A stretch of 64,000 nucleotides of DNA from Burkholderiales bacterium (GTDB lineage: Bacteria > Pseudomonadota > Gammaproteobacteria > Burkholderiales > Burkholderiaceae_B), in the NCBI GenBank assembly GCA_021300475.1, contig JAJTDO010000001.1:1-64000 (forward strand), read 5' to 3'. Under the pieces are notes generated by a model. The model was not told the DNA's origin. It saw only the letters and a program-made list of their open reading frames with translations, and made no database searches. The position numbers were made by a program, and so were the translations under genes. Of this stretch, positions 57,738 through 64,000 are shown in pieces; the first letter of the stretch is position 1; each line of letters opens with the position of its first letter.

Positions 57738-58219
57738 CAGAAACGCGACCCCACCGCCAAAAAGCGCGACTCGGTATTTTTCTTGCGAACCACAACGCCA
57801 TGCGCATTGATGTCGGTGACCACATAGTCGTCAAGCACATCGTTGATACGCAAACTTTTGACATGCCCGGAAGGCAGCCTGGCTTCGGCAACCAAGGCAT
57901 CCGATGTTCCAAATACAGAGACCAAACGCGCAGGTTCTCGCTTGTATTCCTTTGGCTCTGAAAACTTTGAAGACACCGGCGCAGCCTCTGCCTTAACGGT
58001 GGCTGCGTAATTGGAATCCGATTTCACAGAAGCCAGTGCGCTCGAAAGTTTTGCCCTAAGAACACCCTCGTCATAGGCTCGCTGCGCTTTGGCCAGCGTT
58101 CGTACGTCAAGCGTATTGCGCGGCACTTCAGGCACTTTTTCAGGGGTGTTAGGGGACGCTGCCATGGCCACCATGGAAGGCAGACAAAACAACAAAACAA
58201 GTAAACGTTTAGTACGCAT
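57737..58219 (-). CDS. pilP: Type IVb pilus biogenesis protein PilP
   Basis: A 160-residue exported protein from ATG 58219 (MRTKRLLVLLFCLPSMVAMAA, signal peptide). The C-terminal 70 residues (VFGTSDALVAEARLPSG ... INDVLDDYVVTDINAHGV) look like the small beta domain of PilP/GspC-like periplasmic proteins. The start overlaps the pilO stop by 11 bases. It likely links PilO to the secretin. Confidence 0.8.
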   Translation of the reverse strand: MRTKRLLVLLFCLPSMVAMAASPNTPEKVPEVPRNTLDVRTLAKAQRAYDEGVLRAKLSSALASVKSDSNYAATVKAEAAPVSSKFSEPKEYKREPARLVSVFGTSDALVAEARLPSGHVKSLRINDVLDDYVVTDINAHGVVVRKKNTESRFLAVGSRF

Positions 58220-59498
58220 AAAAGGCACCTTGCAATTCAAAAGTCACCGCATTTTTAATGTCGAAAGCATTCAAGTTCAGTTTGATTGAGTCCCAATAAA
58301 CCGCGTGCTTGTATTGCGTCAGGAAATACTCGACCGTGGCGGAGTCACCTGTCACTTTCAACGCATACCGCTTCATCGCATCGCCCTCAGGAATATTCTC
58401 AAAACCACTGGGCCAAACCTGTCCGTCCAGCGACAATTGGTATTGCACATTGGCCTTGCTCCAGATTTGCTGCTCGTCGTACAAGGTATCCACCAACGTT
58501 TTTTTAGAGGGCAACTCATTGAGGGATTCCACACCATCAACAGCCACAGGTATATCAAGCTCAAACCGGATCGACTTGAAATTCTTGATGTCGATTTGTG
58601 GTTTTCTGGTGCCCATGGTCTTGATGATTTCCTGGGTATATCCACCTTCCGAATTCCACATACCCGTGCAGGCGCCAAGCCGGCAACTCATCTCTTTCAA
58701 TACCCAGCCATCCCTGACAAAAGACTGTCCCAGCAAAGTGTTCATCACTTTGAATGTGTCTTGCGAGGTCATGCCAAGCGAGCGCTGCGTTTCTGACAAC
58801 TTCGCCTTGTAGGCAGGCCGTTTGTCCGCGTTCTGCATTTCTTCCAACAACGCCTGCTGCTCAAGGTAGGTGCGGTATTCATTGCCTGCGTAAAGCGCCG
58901 CTGCTAGAAAAGTTACCAGTAGCAGGACCATCAACAATTTAGCCGGATCCACCGGTAAATTGACGATTGCGTCCTGCCTGAAAAAACTCAACTTCAGTAC
59001 GTCCGGTGCAATCATTTCCGCAGCAGGAAAGCTCGACGTATCGTTGCTCAGCAGGCGGTAACCTTGCTCGCGAAATGCATCGCTGAGATAGCTCTCCGCA
59101 GTACTCTGGGCTTCCTGCCGGCTCAACACCAGATCAGTGATGGGAACGCCCTTTTCAATCACCACCAAACACACATCGTCTTTTCTCTGGCCCTGCTCAA
59201 TATTCCAGAGCACGATGGTGTCCTGCTCTCCAAACTGGCGACATAAAAAGGCGGCCAGACTGTAAGCCTTTCTCGGTCGGCCTTCATCCGCCACGAACGC
59301 GTCATAGTTGTAAAAGCCAACATAGTTCAGATCGTTTGCAGTTCTAGCGACGTACTGTCTGGCCTCTATGGCATTGGCCAGCGTGCGTATCTCAGCGATC
59401 TGTTGGCGGCGTCCGGTTTTACTCAGCAACTGCCAACTCAGACCAGCCACCATGCAAGACTGACCGAGTCCATGAACAAGTGCGGTTTGCTCTGCCAT
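58209..59498 (-). CDS. pilO: Type IVb pilus protein PilO (PilO2)
   Basis: A 429-residue bitopic inner-membrane protein. The N-terminal 185 residues form a cytoplasmic actin-like/GspL-like domain (NYVGFYNYDAFVADEG), followed by one membrane helix (about 187-204, LLMVLLLVTFLAAALYAG), a coiled stretch and a periplasmic domain with two cysteines (SCRLGAC). It follows the secretin gene by 12 bases. The family is known only from R64-like pilus operons. Confidence 0.82.
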   Translation of the reverse strand: MAEQTALVHGLGQSCMVAGLSWQLLSKTGRRQQIAEIRTLANAIEARQYVARTANDLNYVGFYNYDAFVADEGRPRKAYSLAAFLCRQFGEQDTIVLWNIEQGQRKDDVCLVVIEKGVPITDLVLSRQEAQSTAESYLSDAFREQGYRLLSNDTSSFPAAEMIAPDVLKLSFFRQDAIVNLPVDPAKLLMVLLLVTFLAAALYAGNEYRTYLEQQALLEEMQNADKRPAYKAKLSETQRSLGMTSQDTFKVMNTLLGQSFVRDGWVLKEMSCRLGACTGMWNSEGGYTQEIIKTMGTRKPQIDIKNFKSIRFELDIPVAVDGVESLNELPSKKTLVDTLYDEQQIWSKANVQYQLSLDGQVWPSGFENIPEGDAMKRYALKVTGDSATVEYFLTQYKHAVYWDSIKLNLNAFDIKNAVTFELQGAFYAY

Positions 59499-59510
59499 GT
59501 TTTTCCCCTC

Positions 59511-61262
59511 TTAAACCGAGATGACTCTGAGAAACACAATGAAGTGTTCTTGCATCTTGCTGATGGTGCGCGAGCCGCCCGCATACACCGAAATATTTTC
59601 AGAGAAAGAGCGCTGTCCGGTAGAAGCCACCTCTCTGGAAAGCCCGGTGATGGCCATCACCTCTCCGGGGCGCAAGGCCACGGTGAACTGATCGGAAATG
59701 GTGCTGGTGTTGGGCGTCTGCACACTTTGCAAGGTCGGCCCCTGACCCGAACTGACCGTGAACAAGGCCAGCAGGTCAGACAAGCTGATACCGAACTTCA
59801 ACATCACGGTGTTGCTGTCCAACACAAACGGCATGACTGCAAACTGATCGCCCGTGGTCACACTGTCTGTCACCAGACCTGGCAAGCCGGAGCCACCGCC
59901 CAACCCCACCACAGCCGGAATGGTTTGAGCCAGATACCCGGTGGAGGTCAGCTTTGCCTTTCGCGCCCATTGCCGGTTCAGGGCAATGAGCGAAACCGGC
60001 CGGTGTTGAACGTTGCGCCCGAGTTGGCTCAATGCGCTCACCACACTTTGAGAGTTGATAAAGTTCCCACCGTTTGCCCGCAAGGTCACAGAACCTGTGT
60101 TGGGCCCGACCAAGGTGGCAGGCGAAATAATGCTTAAACCCACGTTGTCGCGTGAGAGCTTGTTGTAGAAAATGCTCCAGTCAATGCCCAGTTGGTCATC
60201 GTTGTTGGACATCACGGAATAAATGTCCAACTGAATCTGTACCTGCTTGAGCATGTTGGTGTTTTCAGCGCGTACAAACTCGCGGATCTGCGTTTGCATG
60301 TCGCGGTTGGTCTTGACCACCAAGCGTCCGCTGCCGTCGGTCATGTAGGCCTCTGAACCGGGTACGCCTGCAATCATTTTTTGCACCACGTTGAGAATGC
60401 CCATGACACCCTCCACCTTGCCCTGCTCATTAATTGTCAGGTTCGTGGCGCTTCTGAAACCCCGACTGCCTGCTCCGCCCCCACCTGCGCCACCCGGCAT
60501 ACCGCCCGGCCCGCCAGCACTGCCGAAACTTGAGGAAACCTGACCACTGGTGCCACTGGTCAATGAATAGTCATACCCGCTGGGGTAACTGGCCAACTCA
60601 TACACTTCCGTGGTGAAACGCATGATGACAATGGAATTGTCCCGGTAAGCCCAAGACAGCCCCAACCTGTCGGTCAGGTGATCCAGAAAATCTTTCAGCG
60701 TGCCATTCCATTTCATTTGTATGGCGTTGATATTCAGGGGGCTTGCGCCGGCCACAGAAACATTTGCACTCGGCGCTTCATCGGCAACACCGGTCACCGG
60801 AGGCAAGCGACGCACACCGGAGGCATCCGTCGCTACAGCGCTGGCATACACATCGGGCTGAATCCGCACTGGCATACCCACCATCTGGCTCAAACGTGCG
60901 GCCACGGTTGAAATACTGGCCTGCTGCGAACGGTCGGCAAAATTCAGGGTGTAGTCCTGATAAAAGACTTGCGGCAATTTGTCGTCTGCATTCACAGGCA
61001 CCATGACGGCCCCCACCCAAGACTTCGAGGTTTTTCGCATGACAGGCATCTGTTTCTGCTCGTTCGCCTTGTTCTCCGCGTAGCGACTGCTGCCACGCAT
61101 CTCTTCAACAGGTGCCTCCAGACGCGGCCTGACCTTGCCGACCGCTGTCGCACCGGCTTCAAGCTCTTTGTCTGTGGACTGCTGAATGTTGGGACCAGTA
61201 CAGGCAGCCGACATAAAAGCCGCCACAATGGCTGCATAAACTTTTTTGGGGATAGATTTCAT
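59511..61262 (-). CDS. pilN: Type IVb pilus outer-membrane secretin lipoprotein PilN
   Basis: A 583-residue lipoprotein secretin from ATG 61262 (MKSIPKKVYAAIVAAFMSAAC, lipobox Cys near 21). The N-terminal domains (about 130-330) include a glycine-rich linker (GGPGGMPGGAGGGG). The C-terminal secretin block (about 360-583) has VSALSQLGRNVQHRPVSLIALN and LRPGEVMAITGLSRE. It forms the outer-membrane channel. The start follows the TcpQ-like gene stop by one base. Confidence 0.88.
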   Translation of the reverse strand: MKSIPKKVYAAIVAAFMSAACTGPNIQQSTDKELEAGATAVGKVRPRLEAPVEEMRGSSRYAENKANEQKQMPVMRKTSKSWVGAVMVPVNADDKLPQVFYQDYTLNFADRSQQASISTVAARLSQMVGMPVRIQPDVYASAVATDASGVRRLPPVTGVADEAPSANVSVAGASPLNINAIQMKWNGTLKDFLDHLTDRLGLSWAYRDNSIVIMRFTTEVYELASYPSGYDYSLTSGTSGQVSSSFGSAGGPGGMPGGAGGGGAGSRGFRSATNLTINEQGKVEGVMGILNVVQKMIAGVPGSEAYMTDGSGRLVVKTNRDMQTQIREFVRAENTNMLKQVQIQLDIYSVMSNNDDQLGIDWSIFYNKLSRDNVGLSIISPATLVGPNTGSVTLRANGGNFINSQSVVSALSQLGRNVQHRPVSLIALNRQWARKAKLTSTGYLAQTIPAVVGLGGGSGLPGLVTDSVTTGDQFAVMPFVLDSNTVMLKFGISLSDLLALFTVSSGQGPTLQSVQTPNTSTISDQFTVALRPGEVMAITGLSREVASTGQRSFSENISVYAGGSRTISKMQEHFIVFLRVISV

Positions 61263-61263
61263 G

Positions 61264-61626
61264 TTATTTGCATCCTTCAGCCTGATCACCCAAACGGGTA
61301 ACTCGTATCAACGGTGGCGTGTTCTGATAAAGGCATGCCTCAAGCGGATATTGGGAATCCCGAATGCCGGGTGTGTTGAGAACGCCCTCAATGGCCTGTT
61401 CAATGCTGCCGGTGTAGACCGCATGCGCCCCTACCATTACGTAGCGGTCCGCGTCCCAACGAAATGAATAGCCAGCCTCATTGGCCCAGCGCTTAAAGGC
61501 CTTGTCGATGCGCATATCCATCATTTTTACTTCCCACTGCGTCTCCACCGGCGCTTGTGCTTGCGCCCAAACCGGCATCAAACCCAACAAGCAAATGCTG
61601 CCAACGATCTTGTTACGTACACACAT
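61264..61626 (-). CDS. TcpQ/PilL-like secretin-associated protein
   Basis: A 120-residue exported protein with a signal peptide (1 to about 24, ending AQA). The domain (WEVKMMDMRIDKAFKRWANEAGY, VMVGAHAVYTGSIEQAIEGVL, LYQNTPPLIRVTRLG) matches the TcpQ family, which stabilises or localises the pilus secretin. It is the first gene of the pilus operon and corresponds to the C-terminal part of R64 PilL. Confidence 0.82.
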   Translation of the reverse strand: MCVRNKIVGSICLLGLMPVWAQAQAPVETQWEVKMMDMRIDKAFKRWANEAGYSFRWDADRYVMVGAHAVYTGSIEQAIEGVLNTPGIRDSQYPLEACLYQNTPPLIRVTRLGDQAEGCK

Positions 61627-61775
61627 AAGCTCTCTCGACTCAAAAGATCAGACCATGCTGAAATTGAAAAAAAATCCCGGTTGATGTCTTGTGTATGCGC
61701 TTTGCGAAACACACAAAAAAATCACCAGACGCAAGTTCTCATTTAAATTCGCAGGGGTCTGTTAGAGATCCAACA

Positions 61776-61860
61776 CTGTGCTTTTTTGTGGGTGGTACCC
61801 ATAAGCACAGGACGAGTGCTATCCTTGAAGCCTGTTCAATTTCGCGGCCCTGCAGGCCGC
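61776..61860 (+). promoter_or_regulatory. Structured leader of corC (hairpins with alternative pairing)
   Basis: CTGTGCTT (61776-61783) pairs with AAGCACAG (61803-61810) around an inner stem GTGGGT/ACCCAT. AGCAC (61804-61808) can instead pair with GTGCT (61816-61820). A second hairpin, GCGGCC-CTGCA-GGCCGC (61844-61860), ends 7 bases before the corC GTG and hides any ribosome site. Mutually exclusive stems suggest attenuation or a metal-responsive leader. This is inference. Confidence 0.45.
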
Positions 61861-61867
61861 TTCCTGT

Positions 61868-63172
61868 GTGAGTGATCTACCCCTTTGGCTGCAGATCGTG
61901 CTGCTGCTGTTTCTGCTGGCCCTGTCGGGCTTTTTTTCGATTTCAGAAACCAGCATGATGGCCATCAACCGCTACCGGCTTCAGGCCAGGGTGCAACAAG
62001 GAAGCCGGGCGGCCGCGCTCACAAAAAAACTGCTTTCACAAACGGATCGCCTGCTCTCCACACTGTTGCTGGGGAACAATATTTTGAACACCGCCATTAC
62101 TGCGGTGGTAACCTCGCTAACCATACAGTGGTATGGCAACAGCGAAATGGCCTTGGGTATCGCCACTGCCGTGGTGGCTTTTGCCATTATTATTTTTGCG
62201 GAAATCACCCCGAAAGTCATTGGTGCGGCGCACCCTGAAAAGGTAGCACTGCCAGCCAGTTTTTTACTCACCCCCTTCATGAAGCTGTTTTCACCGGCCG
62301 TGTGGTTGATCAACCTGTTTGTCGCCCGCCTGATGAAAAGCCTCGGCCTGTCCGCCACTGCCGGCAATGACAACAACGCGTTGAACATGGAAGAGTTGCG
62401 TTCCATGGTGTTGGAGTCTGGTCACTTCCTGCCGCAAAAACCCAAATCCATTTTGCTCAACCTCATCGAACTTGAAGACCTCACGGTCGATGACATCATG
62501 ACGCCACGCTCAAAAATGGAATTCCTCAACAACACACATTCGCTTGAGGTGCTTAGCCACCAAATTTCCACTGCACATCACAACAAACTGCCCATCATCA
62601 AGGGCGATTGGCGAGATGTCGCCGGCATTTTGCATGTGCGCAGTGCCCTGTCCCTTTTTATGGCGCAGGAATTCGACGAGGAAAATCTGCAAAAAATGCT
62701 GACCCCGGCGTATTTCATTCCGACCGGTACGTCAGCCCTGCAGCAATTGAATTTTTTTCAGGAAAACCGAGAGCGTCTGGGCTTGGTGGTGGACGAGTAC
62801 GGCGAGGTGATGGGTTTGGTCACGCCGGAAGACATTCTTGAGCAACTGATCGGTGAATTCATTTCTCGTGCGCCCTACTCAGAACATTTGGGCCACAAGG
62901 AAGGCGAGACCGAACCGGGCGCTCTCAACGTGATTGTCGATGGCAGCCTGCCACTGCGAAAACTCAACCGCCTGTTTCAACTGGATCTGCCGCTGGATGG
63001 TCCGAAGACCCTCAATGGTCTGGTGTTGGAACACCTTCAGGAAATCCCCGAAGCGGGCACCAGCGTAAAAATCGGCGATGTAGTGATTGAGGTAGTGCAA
63101 TCGGCCGATAAAAGTGTAAAAACTGCCCGACTGCACAAGGTCGGATCAAAGGCAAAAGCGAGAAACCAATGA
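61868..63172 (+). CDS. HlyC/CorC (CNNM) family ion transporter
   Basis: A 434-residue membrane protein. The DUF21/CNNM membrane domain (about 1-190, LSGFFSISETSMMAINRYRL, FAEITPKVIGA) is followed by a CBS pair (about 215-335, DDIMTPRSKMEF, LGLVVDEYGEVMGLVTPEDILEQLIGE) and a C-terminal CorC_HlyC domain. Members export Mg2+, Co2+ or Na+. The start is a GTG directly after a hairpin. The stop overlaps the pilB start as ATGA. Confidence 0.92.
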   Translation: MSDLPLWLQIVLLLFLLALSGFFSISETSMMAINRYRLQARVQQGSRAAALTKKLLSQTDRLLSTLLLGNNILNTAITAVVTSLTIQWYGNSEMALGIATAVVAFAIIIFAEITPKVIGAAHPEKVALPASFLLTPFMKLFSPAVWLINLFVARLMKSLGLSATAGNDNNALNMEELRSMVLESGHFLPQKPKSILLNLIELEDLTVDDIMTPRSKMEFLNNTHSLEVLSHQISTAHHNKLPIIKGDWRDVAGILHVRSALSLFMAQEFDEENLQKMLTPAYFIPTGTSALQQLNFFQENRERLGLVVDEYGEVMGLVTPEDILEQLIGEFISRAPYSEHLGHKEGETEPGALNVIVDGSLPLRKLNRLFQLDLPLDGPKTLNGLVLEHLQEIPEAGTSVKIGDVVIEVVQSADKSVKTARLHKVGSKAKARNQ

Positions 63173-64000
63173 ACATCGAACAGGAAAACAGCCTGAGTTC
63201 AGGACTGCTGCGCGCGCTGGTCAATGCCCGTCAGATTACGCTTGAAATGGCGCACCTCACTGAGCAAACCGCCAACGCCAAAGGCTTTGCGGTGCATGAC
63301 TGGATGCTGCAGCAAAACACCCTGAACTCGCCTCTGGCAGCGCGCCTGACCGCGGAGATGTACAACACGCCACTGCTGGACCTTGACGCCATGGGGCAGG
63401 CCACCGTGGCCCAGCTCACCGCACAACAGATCACCCAGATTCACAACCTCGGCGCGTTGCCGTTGCAAGTTCGCGCAGACCGCATTGCAGTGGCCATGGC
63501 CGACCCCTGCGATCTGATGCGCCTACAGAACATTGGACGCATCACCGGCCTGAAACCCTTCGCTGTGGTGGTTGAGGCAGACAAACTCGCGCTGCGTTTG
63601 CGCGCCTGTGAGCCCACCCCGGCAAGCGGCGACTCAATTGACTCACCGGGCGCTGACATACAGCCAAGCGATCCGGCGGCCGCCACGCGTTTCCTGCAAA
63701 AATATCTGCTGCAAGCCTTGGCAGACGGAGCGTCTGAAGTGCATCTTGAACCCCAGGGCAATGTTTACCGCTTACGCTCCAGAGGCACTCAAGGCATGAA
63801 ATTGTTGGCGGAATTGCCAAATGCCGCCGGAGAGAACATCAATGACATGCTGGAAAACCAACCCTGCTTTGAACTCAACACAAAAACCGCTGAACCTGTG
63901 GTCTTTGATGTCCTCAGCATTCAAAGCCAGCATGGGGTGCGGCGGGTTTTACGTCGCAGCGTCACCATTCAGGGGCTTCCCACACTCGACGAACTCGGTC
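63169..64000 (+). CDS. pilB: Type IVa pilus assembly ATPase PilB (5' part)
   Basis: The frame is open from ATG 63169 to the window edge, 277 codons. The first 150 residues fit the MshEN/T2SSE N-terminal domain (LLRALVNARQITLEMA, VRADRIAVAMADPCDLMRLQNI). The N2-like block follows (GASEVHLEPQGNVYRLRSRG), aligned with ASDIHFEP in PilB. Walker motifs lie beyond the window. The block is rather divergent for PilB, so GspE is possible. The ATG overlaps the corC stop. Confidence 0.8.
   Translation, partial: MNIEQENSLSSGLLRALVNARQITLEMAHLTEQTANAKGFAVHDWMLQQNTLNSPLAARLTAEMYNTPLLDLDAMGQATVAQLTAQQITQIHNLGALPLQVRADRIAVAMADPCDLMRLQNIGRITGLKPFAVVVEADKLALRLRACEPTPASGDSIDSPGADIQPSDPAAATRFLQKYLLQALADGASEVHLEPQGNVYRLRSRGTQGMKLLAELPNAAGENINDMLENQPCFELNTKTAEPVVFDVLSIQSQHGVRRVLRRSVTIQGLPTLDELG

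Overview
The window looks like a chromosomal segment of a betaproteobacterium of the order Burkholderiales. The evidence is the protein families, the rplU-rpmA-obgE-proB / rppH / proS / lytic transglycosylase neighbourhood with ispB divergent from rplU, the gltIJKL-aspA block, and a base composition that looks mid-50s percent G+C by eye. A Limnobacter-like host is my guess. No rRNA, tRNA, CRISPR array, transposase or integrase was seen.

Layout. 1-2400: an lrgA-lrgB pair inside a repeat-rich patch. A 114-base direct repeat, three copies of a short hairpin-bearing element and a 41-base tandem repeat surround it. 2400-7000: glutamate/aspartate ABC importer gltIJKL plus aspartase aspA. 7146-10331: an Atm1-type ABC exporter, then divergently an SDR oxidoreductase and a YciA-type thioesterase. 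10346-19142: a GntR/UTRA regulator and a fatty-acid beta-oxidation operon (TetR, acyl-CoA dehydrogenase, FadN-type bifunctional enzyme, thiolase, enoyl-CoA hydratase, thioesterase). 19336-26194: a tightly overlapping DNA-repair operon (exonuclease, ATP-dependent ligase, DUF429 protein, Lhr-like helicase, PdeM phosphoesterase) in which the DUF429 gene carries an in-frame TGA. 26303-33499: a KDPG-aldolase homologue lacking the catalytic lysine, nudB, a subtilase with a GlyGly-CTERM-like tail, aspS, DUF502, FmdB and an AraC regulator. 33602-43148: acyl-CoA dehydrogenase, a lone VgrG, purB, a patatin-type outer-membrane phospholipase, a DUF3313 protein and a lytic transglycosylase. 43176-49681: core housekeeping genes. 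49861-61626: a block between ispB and corC-pilB holding a P460-like cytochrome lipoprotein, a nitroreductase, an alpha/beta hydrolase, an SDR remnant and a complete-looking R64-type type IVb pilus operon. 61868-64000: corC and the 5' part of pilB.

How the genes work together. gltIJKL and aspA form an uptake-plus-deamination route for acidic amino acids. The beta-oxidation operon carries every step of the spiral plus CoA-release enzymes under one TetR repressor with a clear palindrome at its promoter. The ligase operon is a known end-processing and ligation module. The pilus operon encodes an outer-membrane secretin (PilN) with a TcpQ-like partner, inner-membrane PilO, PilP and PilR, the ATPase PilQ, two prepilins, and an M15-type peptidase translationally coupled to the last prepilin. 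The items I find most unusual are the repeat family with copy-specific inverted arms around lrgAB, the pilus operon with its M15 peptidase, the nonsense codon in DUF429, and the aldolase without its Schiff-base lysine.
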